From the NCBI GenBank assembly GCA_016125265.1, contig WGMC01000012.1, positions 1-60,263 on the forward strand: DNA of 60,263 nt, read 5' to 3'. Positions 45,220-53,885 of the stretch are shown here, one piece after another. Under the pieces are notes generated by a model. It was not told where the DNA came from, did no database searches, and was given only the letters and a program-made list of their open reading frames with translations. Each line of letters opens with the position of its first letter. The stretch's first letter is position 1. This stretch comes from Planctomycetaceae bacterium. GTDB taxonomy: Bacteria; Planctomycetota; UBA1135; GCA-002686595. Both the position numbers and the translations under genes were made by a program.

Positions 45220-46539
45220 ATGCGCAAGTTCCTGCTGATTCTCGCGTTCGTGGCGCTCGGCTTCGCCGTCGGCTGGTGGTTCCAGCGGCCCGGGTCGACC
45301 GAGGCGGCCCCGGTCCCCGTGCCGACCTCCGAGGCATCCGGGTGGGTGCGCTATCCGGATGGTTCCCCGGTGGGGGCGGGATTCGAAGTCGCCGCTTTCC
45401 TCGATGGGGTCGAAGCGCCGGTCCCCGAGGTGGTCGTCAAGACGGATGACCGCGGTGCGTTCGTGTTGCCCGCTTCACTCCGCGAGGGCCCGCCGTTTGT
45501 GTTGGACGCGGCCGGCAAGGGTTGGGGCACCGATCGGCGGGCACTGTCGGCGGCGGTTCTCGGATCGGAAGGGGCCGTGGAGTTAACAGTGCAGCCCCTG
45601 TATGCGGCGCTCCTGCGCACGCGGCCCGAGACACCGGCGGACGGGCGCACCGAGTTCCTCGGCTCCGTGGAACTCAACGTGCCGCGCGACGCCGCGCGGC
45701 GGGTCAACAACTGGATCCTGCAGCACCGCTTCGGCGAACGCGGCGTTGAAGTAAGGCTCTTTGCGCCGGCGGACGCGGTGAACGCCCCCGACGCGATCGA
45801 GGGCCAGATGATCTGCGCTGCCCTTGACCACCCTGCGCCCACGGCACAGGCCGTGCTCGTGCCGAGGTGGAGCGGCTCGAACGTCGTACGCCTCGACACG
45901 TCAGCCTGTTGGAGCAATGGGCCCTTCGAGACTCTGCGGGTTTCGCTGTCCGGAGGTGTCGGTTGGGACCTGCTGGAGCCGAGCCAAGTCTTCGCGACGC
46001 TGGAGCTGACCTCCGAGTCGCGTCAGATCCTGCGGGCTCCCATCTCGGTCGCCGACTGGCGCGCGGGAAGCGTGGAGTTCCCGGTCCCCCACGGCGCGTT
46101 CCAGTGGTCGCTGGTTGGAAATCTCCGCAGTCGCGTGGCCCTTGCAGGCGGCGAGTTCGACACGTCGCGAGGTGCCGCTGCCATCGACGCGGACTTCAGC
46201 GGACTCGGCGGACTCGTCCTCGAAGTCCAGGAGGCAGACGAGAGTACGTTCGTCGGCCCCCTTCGCGCCGAGCTGATGCACATCCAGGGGGAAACACCTG
46301 AGCCAGCGCCCGACGGCCACGAATCGTCGTTCCTTGCCGGGGTGCTGGAAGCTCAAACGTTTGCTGGCCCTCCGTATGTGGCTTTGCTCCTCGAGCCGGG
46401 GGAGTACTTGGTTCGGATCCCGGAACAAGTGGTTCACTACTACGACAAGAAGACCCACACTCCACCCGGGGTGCGGGTCGCGCTGGCGGCGGGCGAGCTG
46501 AAGGTCGTCCAGCTCCACCGAGGCCGGCCAAAGAACTGA
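45220..46539 (+). CDS. Membrane-anchored beta-rich extracytoplasmic protein
   Basis: A 439-residue protein with an N-terminal helix (FLLILAFVALGFAVGWWF, residues 4-21) and then beta-rich sequence. The first domain, SGWVRYPDGSPVGAGFEVAA ... VVKTDDRGAFVLPAS, looks like a carboxypeptidase-regulatory/transthyretin-like fold (the G.V..PDG.PV motif with a later D.G.F). The C-terminus, LLLEPGEYLVRIPEQVV ... VALAAGELKVVQLHRG, resembles the end of the protein at 834-2831. It is probably an envelope-facing adhesion or structural protein. The ATG at 45220 was chosen because it opens the hydrophobic anchor. It is the last gene of the plus-strand run. Confidence 0.75.
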   Translation: MRKFLLILAFVALGFAVGWWFQRPGSTEAAPVPVPTSEASGWVRYPDGSPVGAGFEVAAFLDGVEAPVPEVVVKTDDRGAFVLPASLREGPPFVLDAAGKGWGTDRRALSAAVLGSEGAVELTVQPLYAALLRTRPETPADGRTEFLGSVELNVPRDAARRVNNWILQHRFGERGVEVRLFAPADAVNAPDAIEGQMICAALDHPAPTAQAVLVPRWSGSNVVRLDTSACWSNGPFETLRVSLSGGVGWDLLEPSQVFATLELTSESRQILRAPISVADWRAGSVEFPVPHGAFQWSLVGNLRSRVALAGGEFDTSRGAAAIDADFSGLGGLVLEVQEADESTFVGPLRAELMHIQGETPEPAPDGHESSFLAGVLEAQTFAGPPYVALLLEPGEYLVRIPEQVVHYYDKKTHTPPGVRVALAAGELKVVQLHRGRPKN

Positions 46540-46626
46540 GGACACACGCTCGATCCGTGTGATGAGCGGCTGGGAAGCAATCGCCCCGGCCCCCACGGAC
46601 GTTCGTCGAAGCTCGAACCACGCGCC

Positions 46627-47973
46627 CTACCGCAACTCGGCGGCTTGGGAGTACAGGGGGCCAGCGACGGCCGCCTGCACCACCTCCGCCAGGTGCAGCA
46701 CGGAGCGCCCCGACGGCGCCAACCCCGCTTGCCACTGCAGTTGGCAGCCGGGGTTCGCGGTGACCAGAACCTTGGCGCCGCTGCGTTCAAAATCGGCGAG
46801 GCGCGGCGCAAACACCGCGGCCGAATCGGCGGGGCGAAGGAGTGTGTAGAGGCCCGCGGCGCCGCAGCAAGCTTCGGGATCGTCCAGTTCGCGCCGTTCG
46901 AGGCCGCGCAGGCTGTCGAGCACCCGCCGCGGCGCCTCGCGCACCTTCTGGCCGTGGCACAGATGGCAGGGATCGTCGTAGGCCACGGAACCCAAGTCCG
47001 GTGCCTGGGGACGCAGTGCTTCGAGCGGCCCCACCACCACCTCGCTGTAGTCGCGCACCCGCGCGGAGAGCGCCGCTGCGCGTCGCTGCCAGGGATCGTC
47101 GGGCGCAAAAAGCGGCGCGAGCTCGCGCAGATGGGATCCACAGCCGGCGCTCGAGATCACGACCGGGGCATCGAGCGGCGCCGCGGCCTCGAAATCTGCG
47201 ATCAACTGTTTCGCCAGGTTTCGCGCACCCTCGAGATCGCCGTTGTGCGCATGCAACGACCCACAACACACCACCGAAGGCGGCACATGAACCTCGAACC
47301 CGAGCTGCACGAGCGAATCGAACACCGCGCGGTTCGCGCGCCCGGTCAACACCTGCGCGACGCAGCCCTCTAGCAGCACCAACGGTCCGCGCTCTTCCAC
47401 TCCCGCCGCCGGCGCGCCGCGTTCGGGCAGCGGGCGCTGCTCAGCGAGCGGCGGCACCGCCGGCGCATGCCGCAACCAGGGCCAGCGCGCGGCGAAGAGC
47501 CGCTCGCCGATGGAGCGCAGCCCGCTCCATTCGGCAAACCGCGCCAGCACACCGACGACGCGCAGCGCGGGGCGGTGGGGGAGCAGCACGGAGAAGCCAA
47601 CCCAACGCAGGGCCCGCACCATCGGCGCAGGCGGCACACGCCGCAATTCCTCGTCCCGCGCCGCTTCCATCAGCGCGCCGAAGTGCACGCCGGCCGGGCA
47701 CACACTCTCGCAGCGGCGGCACATCAGGCAGAAGGACAGCTCTTCGCCGTACCGCTCGCCGGGCTCGAGCCGCCCCTCCATCCGCCCGCGCACCAGGTGG
47801 ATCCGTCCGCGCGGGCTGGAAGACTCCACACCCGTCAACTCGTACGTCGGGCACGTCGCGAGGCAGAGCCCACAGTGGATGCAATCCAACGTCTGTGTGT
47901 ACGCGACGAGGCTTTCGGGGTCGCGCACATCGAAGGGGCGGGTCGCGCCGCTGCTGGTCGAAGTGGAGCTCAC
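46627..47973 (-). CDS. glcF: Glycolate oxidase iron-sulfur subunit
   Basis: A 448-residue protein with two 4Fe-4S ferredoxin motifs near the N-terminus (CIHCGLCLATCPT and CLMCRRCESVCPAG) and two CCG-type heterodisulfide-reductase-like domains (CCGSLHAHNGD; later DDPCHLCHGQ and ACCGAAGLYTLL). This is the GlcF layout; the subunit passes electrons from the flavin subunits to the quinone pool during oxidation of glycolate or D-lactate. The GTG start overlaps the glcE stop (GTGA). It is the last gene of a seven-gene minus-strand operon and ends convergently with the gene at 45220. Confidence 0.92.
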   Translation of the reverse strand: MSSTSTSSGATRPFDVRDPESLVAYTQTLDCIHCGLCLATCPTYELTGVESSSPRGRIHLVRGRMEGRLEPGERYGEELSFCLMCRRCESVCPAGVHFGALMEAARDEELRRVPPAPMVRALRWVGFSVLLPHRPALRVVGVLARFAEWSGLRSIGERLFAARWPWLRHAPAVPPLAEQRPLPERGAPAAGVEERGPLVLLEGCVAQVLTGRANRAVFDSLVQLGFEVHVPPSVVCCGSLHAHNGDLEGARNLAKQLIADFEAAAPLDAPVVISSAGCGSHLRELAPLFAPDDPWQRRAAALSARVRDYSEVVVGPLEALRPQAPDLGSVAYDDPCHLCHGQKVREAPRRVLDSLRGLERRELDDPEACCGAAGLYTLLRPADSAAVFAPRLADFERSGAKVLVTANPGCQLQWQAGLAPSGRSVLHLAEVVQAAVAGPLYSQAAELR

Positions 47974-49229
47974 AGGTTGGGATGGACGCGGCCGCGGGCG
48001 AAACGACCCAAGGGGTCGAACTGGTCGATGAGACGCGCCATGAATTCCGCGCCCGGGGGCGGAGGCCCGGCGAACTCCGCGCGCAGGGCGACGGGCAGGC
48101 CCATCCAGCGGGCGGCGAAGCGCTCCCACTGCACGGCCTTGTGCAGGGATCGCAACGCCGCTTCCCCGGGCGGTGATTCGGTGCGCAGCGCGATGCAGCC
48201 GAGGGCCGGCTCCACGACGAATTCCGCACCGATTCCAAGACCCTGCGCCGTGCGCCGCAGCAGGTGAAAAGCGCGCGGTGTATCCGAGGGCCGCACGTGG
48301 ACCTCCAGCAGCGGCCACGGGCTTGTGGCCGCGGCGTCGTCCGGTAAGCCACCGTCGCGCAGCGTGTGCGCGCGGGCGCGCGCGGCGTCGTCGCGCAGCA
48401 CCCGCCCGCCGGGGATCCGCGACGTCACCTCCGCCAACGCCGCCGCCACGGCGCGCGGGCGGCCTTCCAGGTGCACGGCCGCGCTCCAGTGGTCGTGGTC
48501 GCCGAACGCAACGAGCCGCGTGGGCGCAAGCGGCGCGCCGCGGAGCTGCGCGAGGGATCGGAGCGCCCCCGCGGGGTCTTCCTCGTCGCGCTCCCACCAG
48601 GCCGCGGACGGGGGATCGGGATAGAGCCGCAGGGAGAGCTCCAACACACAGCCGAGCGCACCATGCGCGCCCCCGTGCAGGCGGAAGAGGTCGTACCCCG
48701 TGACGTTCTTGACCAGGCGGCCGCCACTGGTGGTCACCGCGCCGTCCGCGCCGAGCACGCGGGCCCCGAGGATGCTGTCGCGCCACGTGCCGCGCCGCAG
48801 GCGGTCCGCTCCGCCTTGGCCCGCGCAGAACGCGCCGCCCACGGTCGAGCGCTCAGGGAACGGGACGTCGGGCGCGATGCGCCGGTCGTCCCGCGCGAGC
48901 AGCGCGGTGATGTCCGCGACGGTCGTGCCGGCGCGCACGGTGAGCACACCCTCGGCCGGCTCGTACGCGACGGGCCCCGACATGCGCGCCGTGGACAAGA
49001 GCGCGTGCACGCGCTTCGGCACCGGGCACCAATCGAGTTTGCTTCCGTTGCCCATCGGCAACACCACCAGACCGTCGGCGCCGGCCGCGCGCAGGAACTC
49101 CTTGGCCTCGGTTTCGTCGGCGGGCGAAACGAGCGGGAGCTCCGGGCCTTGCCAACGCGCGAACCAGCCGCGCGACGCCGGATCGACGGAAGCGAGCGCC
49201 CGTTCCGTTGTTTGGATCGACGTCTTCAT
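47970..49229 (-). CDS. glcE: Glycolate oxidase FAD-binding subunit GlcE
   Basis: A 419-residue PCMH-type FAD-binding protein. Typical features are VVLPMGNGSKLDWCPVP, LTVRAGTTVADITALLARD, PFPERSTVGGAFCAGQGG and KNVTGYDLFRLHGGAHGALG, which fit GlcE rather than the full-length catalytic GlcD. It has ATGA overlap with glcD upstream and GTGA overlap with glcF downstream. With GlcD and GlcF it forms a membrane-associated glycolate dehydrogenase. The C-terminal FARGRVHPNL matches the family's terminal motif. Confidence 0.9.
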   Translation of the reverse strand: MKTSIQTTERALASVDPASRGWFARWQGPELPLVSPADETEAKEFLRAAGADGLVVLPMGNGSKLDWCPVPKRVHALLSTARMSGPVAYEPAEGVLTVRAGTTVADITALLARDDRRIAPDVPFPERSTVGGAFCAGQGGADRLRRGTWRDSILGARVLGADGAVTTSGGRLVKNVTGYDLFRLHGGAHGALGCVLELSLRLYPDPPSAAWWERDEEDPAGALRSLAQLRGAPLAPTRLVAFGDHDHWSAAVHLEGRPRAVAAALAEVTSRIPGGRVLRDDAARARAHTLRDGGLPDDAAATSPWPLLEVHVRPSDTPRAFHLLRRTAQGLGIGAEFVVEPALGCIALRTESPPGEAALRSLHKAVQWERFAARWMGLPVALRAEFAGPPPPGAEFMARLIDQFDPLGRFARGRVHPNL

Positions 49230-50725
49230 CCGCGATCCTCGCCGGGAAGCGTGGGAGGCGCCGTGCGCAGCTCCATGCAGGGTCGCGTCGGCAGCAGCTT
49301 GTCGGGGTTCATGCGCCGCTCGGGGTCGAATGCGTCGCGCAGTTTCCCCATGGCGTCGAGATCGGCCTGGTTGTAGAGCGCGCACATGCCGTCGCGCTTC
49401 TCGAGGCCCAATCCGTGCTCGCCGGAAAGCGCGCCGCCGGCCGCCAGGCAGAGTTCCTGGATGCGATGCCCCGCCTCCAAGACCCTCGCGACCTCGTTCG
49501 CATCGCGACCGTCGTAGCAGATGTTCGGGTGCAGGTTGCCGTCGCCCGCGTGGAATACGTTGGCGAGTTTGAGGCCCAACTCGCGGCAGATCTCCGCGGT
49601 GCCTGCGACCAGCTCCGCCAGGCGCGTGCGCGGCACCACCGCGTCCGTGACGTAGAGATCGGGCGCCACACGTCCCATGGCGCCGAACGCGCCCTTGCGC
49701 CCCGCCCACAGGCGTTTGCGTTCGAGCGCCGTGCTGGCCCGGCGCAGCTCGCGGCCGCCGTTCGCGTGGAGCACGGCTTCGAGCTCTTCCACGATTTCGT
49801 CGACCTCGGCGGTGCTGCCTTCCACGTCGAGCAGCATCACCGCGTCCGCGTCGAGCGGATAACCAGCGCGGTAGACGCTTGCCTCGACGGCTTCGATCGT
49901 GAGCCTATCCAGGATCTCGATCGCCGAGGGCTCCAGGTTGCGCGCGATCAGGTCGCTGACGGCGTCGCAGGCCTGGCCCAGCTTGCCGAACACCGCGAGC
50001 AGCGTTTCCGTGCGCTCCGGCGTCGGCAAGAGGCGCAGTGTCAGCTCCGTGGCGAGCACCAACGTGCCCTCGCTTCCCGTCAACACACCCACGAGGTCGA
50101 GGCCCAGGGGATCGAGCCGCGGTTCGCTCAAGTCGAGCACGTCGCCGCGCGCATCGACGGCCACAACCCCGAGCACGTGGCGCACCGTGCTGCCGTACTT
50201 GAAGCAGTGGGGCCCACCGGAGTTGTTGGCGAAGTTGCCACCCAGCGTGCAGGCCTGTTGGCTCGACGGATCCGGCGCGTAGAACAAACCGTGGCCCGCG
50301 CAGGCCTTCGACAGGTGCGCGTTAACCAGGCCGGCTTGCACACGCGCGAAGCGGTTCTCGACATCCAGTTCGAGGAGGTCGCGCATGCGCGCGGTCGAGA
50401 GCACGGCGCCGCCTCGCACCGCCGTCGCTCCTCCGCTCAAGCCCGTGCCCGCGCCGCGTGGCACGATGGCGAGCCCATCGGCCCACAGGCGCGCCATGGC
50501 CCGCGACGCTTGCGCCGTGTCCCGGGGCAACACCACGAGCCACGGCGCCTGACGAAAGAGCGCCAATCCATCGCTCTCGTACGTCGAAAGGCGTTCTCGG
50601 TCCGCCACCACACCGGCCGGACCGAGGAAAGCGACAAGATCGTCGACGAGCCGCGCGGCCCGCTCCACGGAAAGCGACGTCTCCAGCGGAGTGCGCGCCG
50701 AACCCGACCGGTGGTCCCGAGGCAT
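49226..50725 (-). CDS. glcD: Glycolate oxidase subunit GlcD (FAD-linked oxidase)
   Basis: A 499-residue protein with a PCMH FAD-binding domain (IVPRGAGTGLSGGA, YAPDPSSQQACTLGGNFANN) and an FAD-oxidase C-domain (NVFHAGDGNLHPNICYD, GGALSGEHGLGLEKR). The His-x-x-x-x-Asn and GEHG motifs mark the glycolate/D-lactate oxidase group. It is the catalytic subunit with GlcE and GlcF. It starts 24 nt after the ABC permease, the only non-overlapping joint of the operon. No GlcC-type regulator is near. Confidence 0.92.
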   Translation of the reverse strand: MPRDHRSGSARTPLETSLSVERAARLVDDLVAFLGPAGVVADRERLSTYESDGLALFRQAPWLVVLPRDTAQASRAMARLWADGLAIVPRGAGTGLSGGATAVRGGAVLSTARMRDLLELDVENRFARVQAGLVNAHLSKACAGHGLFYAPDPSSQQACTLGGNFANNSGGPHCFKYGSTVRHVLGVVAVDARGDVLDLSEPRLDPLGLDLVGVLTGSEGTLVLATELTLRLLPTPERTETLLAVFGKLGQACDAVSDLIARNLEPSAIEILDRLTIEAVEASVYRAGYPLDADAVMLLDVEGSTAEVDEIVEELEAVLHANGGRELRRASTALERKRLWAGRKGAFGAMGRVAPDLYVTDAVVPRTRLAELVAGTAEICRELGLKLANVFHAGDGNLHPNICYDGRDANEVARVLEAGHRIQELCLAAGGALSGEHGLGLEKRDGMCALYNQADLDAMGKLRDAFDPERRMNPDKLLPTRPCMELRTAPPTLPGEDRG

Positions 50726-50749
50726 GGGATGGGCGGTCTCGGACCGCGG

Positions 50750-51961
50750 TCAGAAACGAATGCGCGAGAGGCGCCAGGCCGCCGCCAGGAACACCGCGAG
50801 CGCGAAACCGAGCGATGTCGCGATCGACACGTACGCGTTGCGCGGCCACGGCCCGCCCCAGCGCAGGCGGAAGTCCCCGGGGGGCGGATTCGGCGGCGAG
50901 CGCGGCCGAAAGCCCTTGGCCACACGCTCGGCGTTCTTGGCGTCGAACTCGGCGCGTTTGCGCGCATCCGCCACATCCGGATCGCCGTCCGTCAGGAGTT
51001 CGACGATGCGCGGCGCTTCCCCGGGTTTGGGCAGGACGAAGTGCGCCACCGTCACCGCCTTCCACAGGCCGCGCATGAAGGAAAGTCCCTCGTCCGGGGG
51101 CGACTCTGGCTCGGTGTCGACTGCTTCGGCCGGAGCCTGCGCATCCTCCACGGGATCCGGCTCCGGTTGCGGCGCGACGACCACAGCCTCCGCTTCGGGT
51201 TCCGCGGCCGCATCGGCCGTCGTTTGCTCGTTCTTCTTCGTCCGACGCTCCTCGGCCCTTGTCTCGGCGGCGCGCGCGGAGGCCTCCATCTGGCTGCGCG
51301 CGTTGACGGTGAACTCGCGGAACTCCCAGGCTCCGTGCACACAGCCGTTGAAACCCAGGAAGAGAAACGAACCCAGGAGCGCGGCCACGGAGCTGCGGGT
51401 CAGCACCCCGATCAGGACGGTCGCCGAGTAGACGATCGCGTAGCGGTAGACGAGCACGGGAGCCGACCACAGGAGGTCCGTGCCTTCGAGTCCCCAACGC
51501 AGCTTGAGGCCGAGGAAGAGCCCCCCCACCAGCGCCACGGCCAGGATTCCGACGAAGAGCAAGCCGGCCGCGTACCGTGCGGTTAGAAGTGCGGTGCGCG
51601 ACACAGGCTTCGAGAAGAGTGTGTCCGCCGCGCCGCGCTCGAGCATCTGCGGCACGAAGAACGACGTGGCCGCCAGGCACCCGAGCAGTCCGAAGGTGCC
51701 CACCACGTTGTCGATGAAGAGGGACTGCAACCCCTGCAGGAGTTCGCGGCGCGCTTCGCCGGGCAGCATGTTCGCTTCGAAACCCAGCTCCGCGTAGGGA
51801 TAACGCAGCCACAGGATGGAGATGGAGTCGGGGCTTGCGCCCACGGCGAAGCTGAAGGCGACGGTGCCGAACACCAGCGCCACTAGGATGCGGAACACCC
51901 AGTTGTCCAGCACCTGCTGGTAGGCGTCGATGAAAAGAGCGCGCAGGACGGTGCCGTTCAT
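50750..51961 (-). CDS. ABC transporter permease (ABC-2 type)
   Basis: A 403-residue membrane protein with helices near 20-40 (FRILVALVFGTVAFSFAVG), 90-110 (GTFGLLGCLAATSFFVPQML, with the typical RGAADTLFSKPVSR following), 130-150 (GLLFVGILAVALVGGLFLG), 165-185, 195-215, and a last one at about 380-397. Between the fifth and the last is an unusual Glu/Ala/Lys-rich charged insert of about 100 residues (for example AETRAEERRTKKNEQ). The layout is that of ABC-2/NatB-like permeases working with the adjacent ATPase. Its ATG overlaps the ATPase stop. Confidence 0.85.
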   Translation of the reverse strand: MNGTVLRALFIDAYQQVLDNWVFRILVALVFGTVAFSFAVGASPDSISILWLRYPYAELGFEANMLPGEARRELLQGLQSLFIDNVVGTFGLLGCLAATSFFVPQMLERGAADTLFSKPVSRTALLTARYAAGLLFVGILAVALVGGLFLGLKLRWGLEGTDLLWSAPVLVYRYAIVYSATVLIGVLTRSSVAALLGSFLFLGFNGCVHGAWEFREFTVNARSQMEASARAAETRAEERRTKKNEQTTADAAAEPEAEAVVVAPQPEPDPVEDAQAPAEAVDTEPESPPDEGLSFMRGLWKAVTVAHFVLPKPGEAPRIVELLTDGDPDVADARKRAEFDAKNAERVAKGFRPRSPPNPPPGDFRLRWGGPWPRNAYVSIATSLGFALAVFLAAAWRLSRIRF

Positions 51962-52896
51962 CTGGGTGCACTCCCTGCTTGGGCGCCGACGAGGTCGATG
52001 AACACCTGTTCCAGGGTCAACTTGCGCGGTGTGATGGCGCGAATCGCGAGGCCCTCCGCGCGCAGTTTGTCGATGGCGGCGCCGAGGCCCTGTTCGTCGG
52101 CGATCAGGTCGACGTGGCGCGGCCCGCTGTCGGTGACTTGACCGCACTTGGCGAGTTTGCCGGCGAGGTCGGCCGTGTCTCGGCCGAGGTCGATGCGCAC
52201 CGCGCCCGCGCCGCGTGTCATCTCCTCCAAGGAGCCCTCGCGCAGGATCCGGCCACGGTTCAAGATCACCACGTGGTCGCACATCTGCTCGACTTCCATG
52301 AGGAGGTGCGAGTTGAGGAACACCGTGGTGCCCTTGCGTTTGAGCTCTGCGATCACCTCGCGCACGGCCGCGCGGCCGATGGGATCCACGCCGTCGGTGG
52401 GTTCGTCGAGGAACACCACCTCGGGCTCGTGCACCAATGCCTGGGCCAGGCCCAGTCGCTGCTGCATGCCCTTCGAGTACTGCTTGACCTTGCGATGCGC
52501 GGCCTCGCGCATGCCGACCCGTTCGAGCCAACCGGGGATGCGCTGCCGCAGCCAGGCGCGCTCGCGGCCGCAGAGCATGCCGAAGAGTTCGAGCACCTGC
52601 CACGCGGTCAGGTACCCGGGCAGCCGGTGGGCCTCGGGTAGATAACCCACCCGCCGGCGCGGCAGTGCCCTGCCCACCGGTTCGCCGAGCAACTCCGCGC
52701 GGCCCTCGTACCCGCCTACCAGTCCAAGCAGCACCTTGACGAGCGTCGTTTTGCCCGCGCCGTTGGGCCCGAGGAGGCCGAACACCCTGCCCGGTTCGAT
52801 CGTCAGGCTCACGCCGTCGAGGGCGCGCACGGCCGTCTTGCCCTTGCCGTAGCGCACCACCAGGTCCTGCACCGAAACGGCCGGCGTTTGTTTCAT
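51958..52896 (-). CDS. ABC transporter ATP-binding protein
   Basis: A 312-residue ATPase: Walker A GLLGPNGAGKTTL, Q-loop region YLPEAHRLPGYL, signature YSKGMQQRLGLAQAL, Walker B VVFLDEPTDGVDP, and an H-loop in FLNSHLLMEVE. The C-terminal extension of about 80 residues with ITPRKLTLEQVFIDLVG is typical of CcmA/NatA-like exporters. It pairs with the permease just downstream. Substrate unknown. It overlaps the ROK kinase stop upstream (ATGA). Confidence 0.92.
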   Translation of the reverse strand: MKQTPAVSVQDLVVRYGKGKTAVRALDGVSLTIEPGRVFGLLGPNGAGKTTLVKVLLGLVGGYEGRAELLGEPVGRALPRRRVGYLPEAHRLPGYLTAWQVLELFGMLCGRERAWLRQRIPGWLERVGMREAAHRKVKQYSKGMQQRLGLAQALVHEPEVVFLDEPTDGVDPIGRAAVREVIAELKRKGTTVFLNSHLLMEVEQMCDHVVILNRGRILREGSLEEMTRGAGAVRIDLGRDTADLAGKLAKCGQVTDSGPRHVDLIADEQGLGAAIDKLRAEGLAIRAITPRKLTLEQVFIDLVGAQAGSAPR

Positions 52897-53885
52897 CGCT
52901 GCTCTCCATCGCCACGGGCGGGGTCCATCGCCTGCCGCGCGGCGCCGATCCAGCCGGCCTTGGGGCCGAGGCGCGCGGGCAGGAGTTCGACCGCGCCCAC
53001 CCGAACGCCGTACGACGATTCGTCGAGCCCGTCGCGGATGCCGTCTTCGAGGCAATCGAAGGCGCGCCCGAAGCCGCCGCCAAATACGTAGGTGCGCAGG
53101 TCCAAGAGGTTCAGCACGGCGCCGAGACCGTACCCCAAATCGCGACCCACGGCGCGCAGGAGTGCCCGTTCGGGCCCGGCCGTGCGCCGTGCGATTTCCG
53201 CGAGCAACGCGAGGTCCCCCGGCGCGGCCGCGGGCAGGCCGGCCTCCTTCGCCCGTCGGCTGGCCGCCGTCGCCGACGCGAGGGTTTCGAGGCACCCGCG
53301 GCGCCCACATCCGCACAACTCGCCACCCGGGTCGATCTTGACGTGCCCGATCTCGCCCGCGAGACCAGCTCCCTCCCACAGCTCGCCGCCCAGCACGAGC
53401 CCACCGCCGACCCCGGTGCCCAGCGTCACGAAGAGGAGGTCGCGCCGCCCGGCACCCGCTCCGATCCAGGCCTCACCCAACGCGGCCGCGTTGGCGTCGT
53501 TCACGAGCCGCGCGCCACCCAGCGCGAGCCCAAGCCGTTCCTCCACGGCCGCGCCGAGCGGCTGACCGTCCAGGTAGGGGATGTTCGGCGACACTTCGAC
53601 GACCCCTGTCGCGTGGTCCACGAGTCCGGGCACACCCAGGCCCACTCGCACGGTGGCTCCCAATTGCCCCGCCATCTCGGCGAGCAATCCGACCAGCCCG
53701 CCGAAGCCGCCGCGCCGCGGCAGGGGGCGCTCCAACTCCGCGAACACGCGCCCATCGCCGCCGATGCGGCCGGCCTTCACCGCCGTGCCGCCCACGTCGA
53801 AACCGATGGCCTGCGGCACCACCCCCGGCAGGGCGCTCTTCCACGCCCCGAGGCGCGGTGTGTCGTTGGAATCGGAGTTCTTCAA
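52893..53885 (-). CDS. ROK-family sugar kinase (glucokinase-like)
   Basis: A 330-residue protein. It has the ROK ATP loop FDVGGTAVKAG, VGLGVPGLVDHATG, catalytic Asp in LVNDANAAALGEAW, TLGTGVGGGLVLGGELWEG, and the ROK zinc motif GEIGHVKIDPGGELCGCGRRGCLE read in two parts. Members phosphorylate glucose, N-acetyl-hexosamines or related sugars. The TTG at 53885 overlaps the upstream stop (TTGA), which fits the coupling pattern in this operon; a GTG at 53822 is an alternative that omits a poorly conserved head. No N-terminal DNA-binding domain is present, so it is an enzyme and not a repressor. Confidence 0.88.
   Translation of the reverse strand: MKNSDSNDTPRLGAWKSALPGVVPQAIGFDVGGTAVKAGRIGGDGRVFAELERPLPRRGGFGGLVGLLAEMAGQLGATVRVGLGVPGLVDHATGVVEVSPNIPYLDGQPLGAAVEERLGLALGGARLVNDANAAALGEAWIGAGAGRRDLLFVTLGTGVGGGLVLGGELWEGAGLAGEIGHVKIDPGGELCGCGRRGCLETLASATAASRRAKEAGLPAAAPGDLALLAEIARRTAGPERALLRAVGRDLGYGLGAVLNLLDLRTYVFGGGFGRAFDCLEDGIRDGLDESSYGVRVGAVELLPARLGPKAGWIGAARQAMDPARGDGEQR

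Noticed and set aside
46543..46561. Small hairpin CACACG-CGTGTG between convergent genes at 46.5 kb
   Set aside because: Only a 6-bp stem with a 7-nt loop and no U-tract; too weak to call a terminator.
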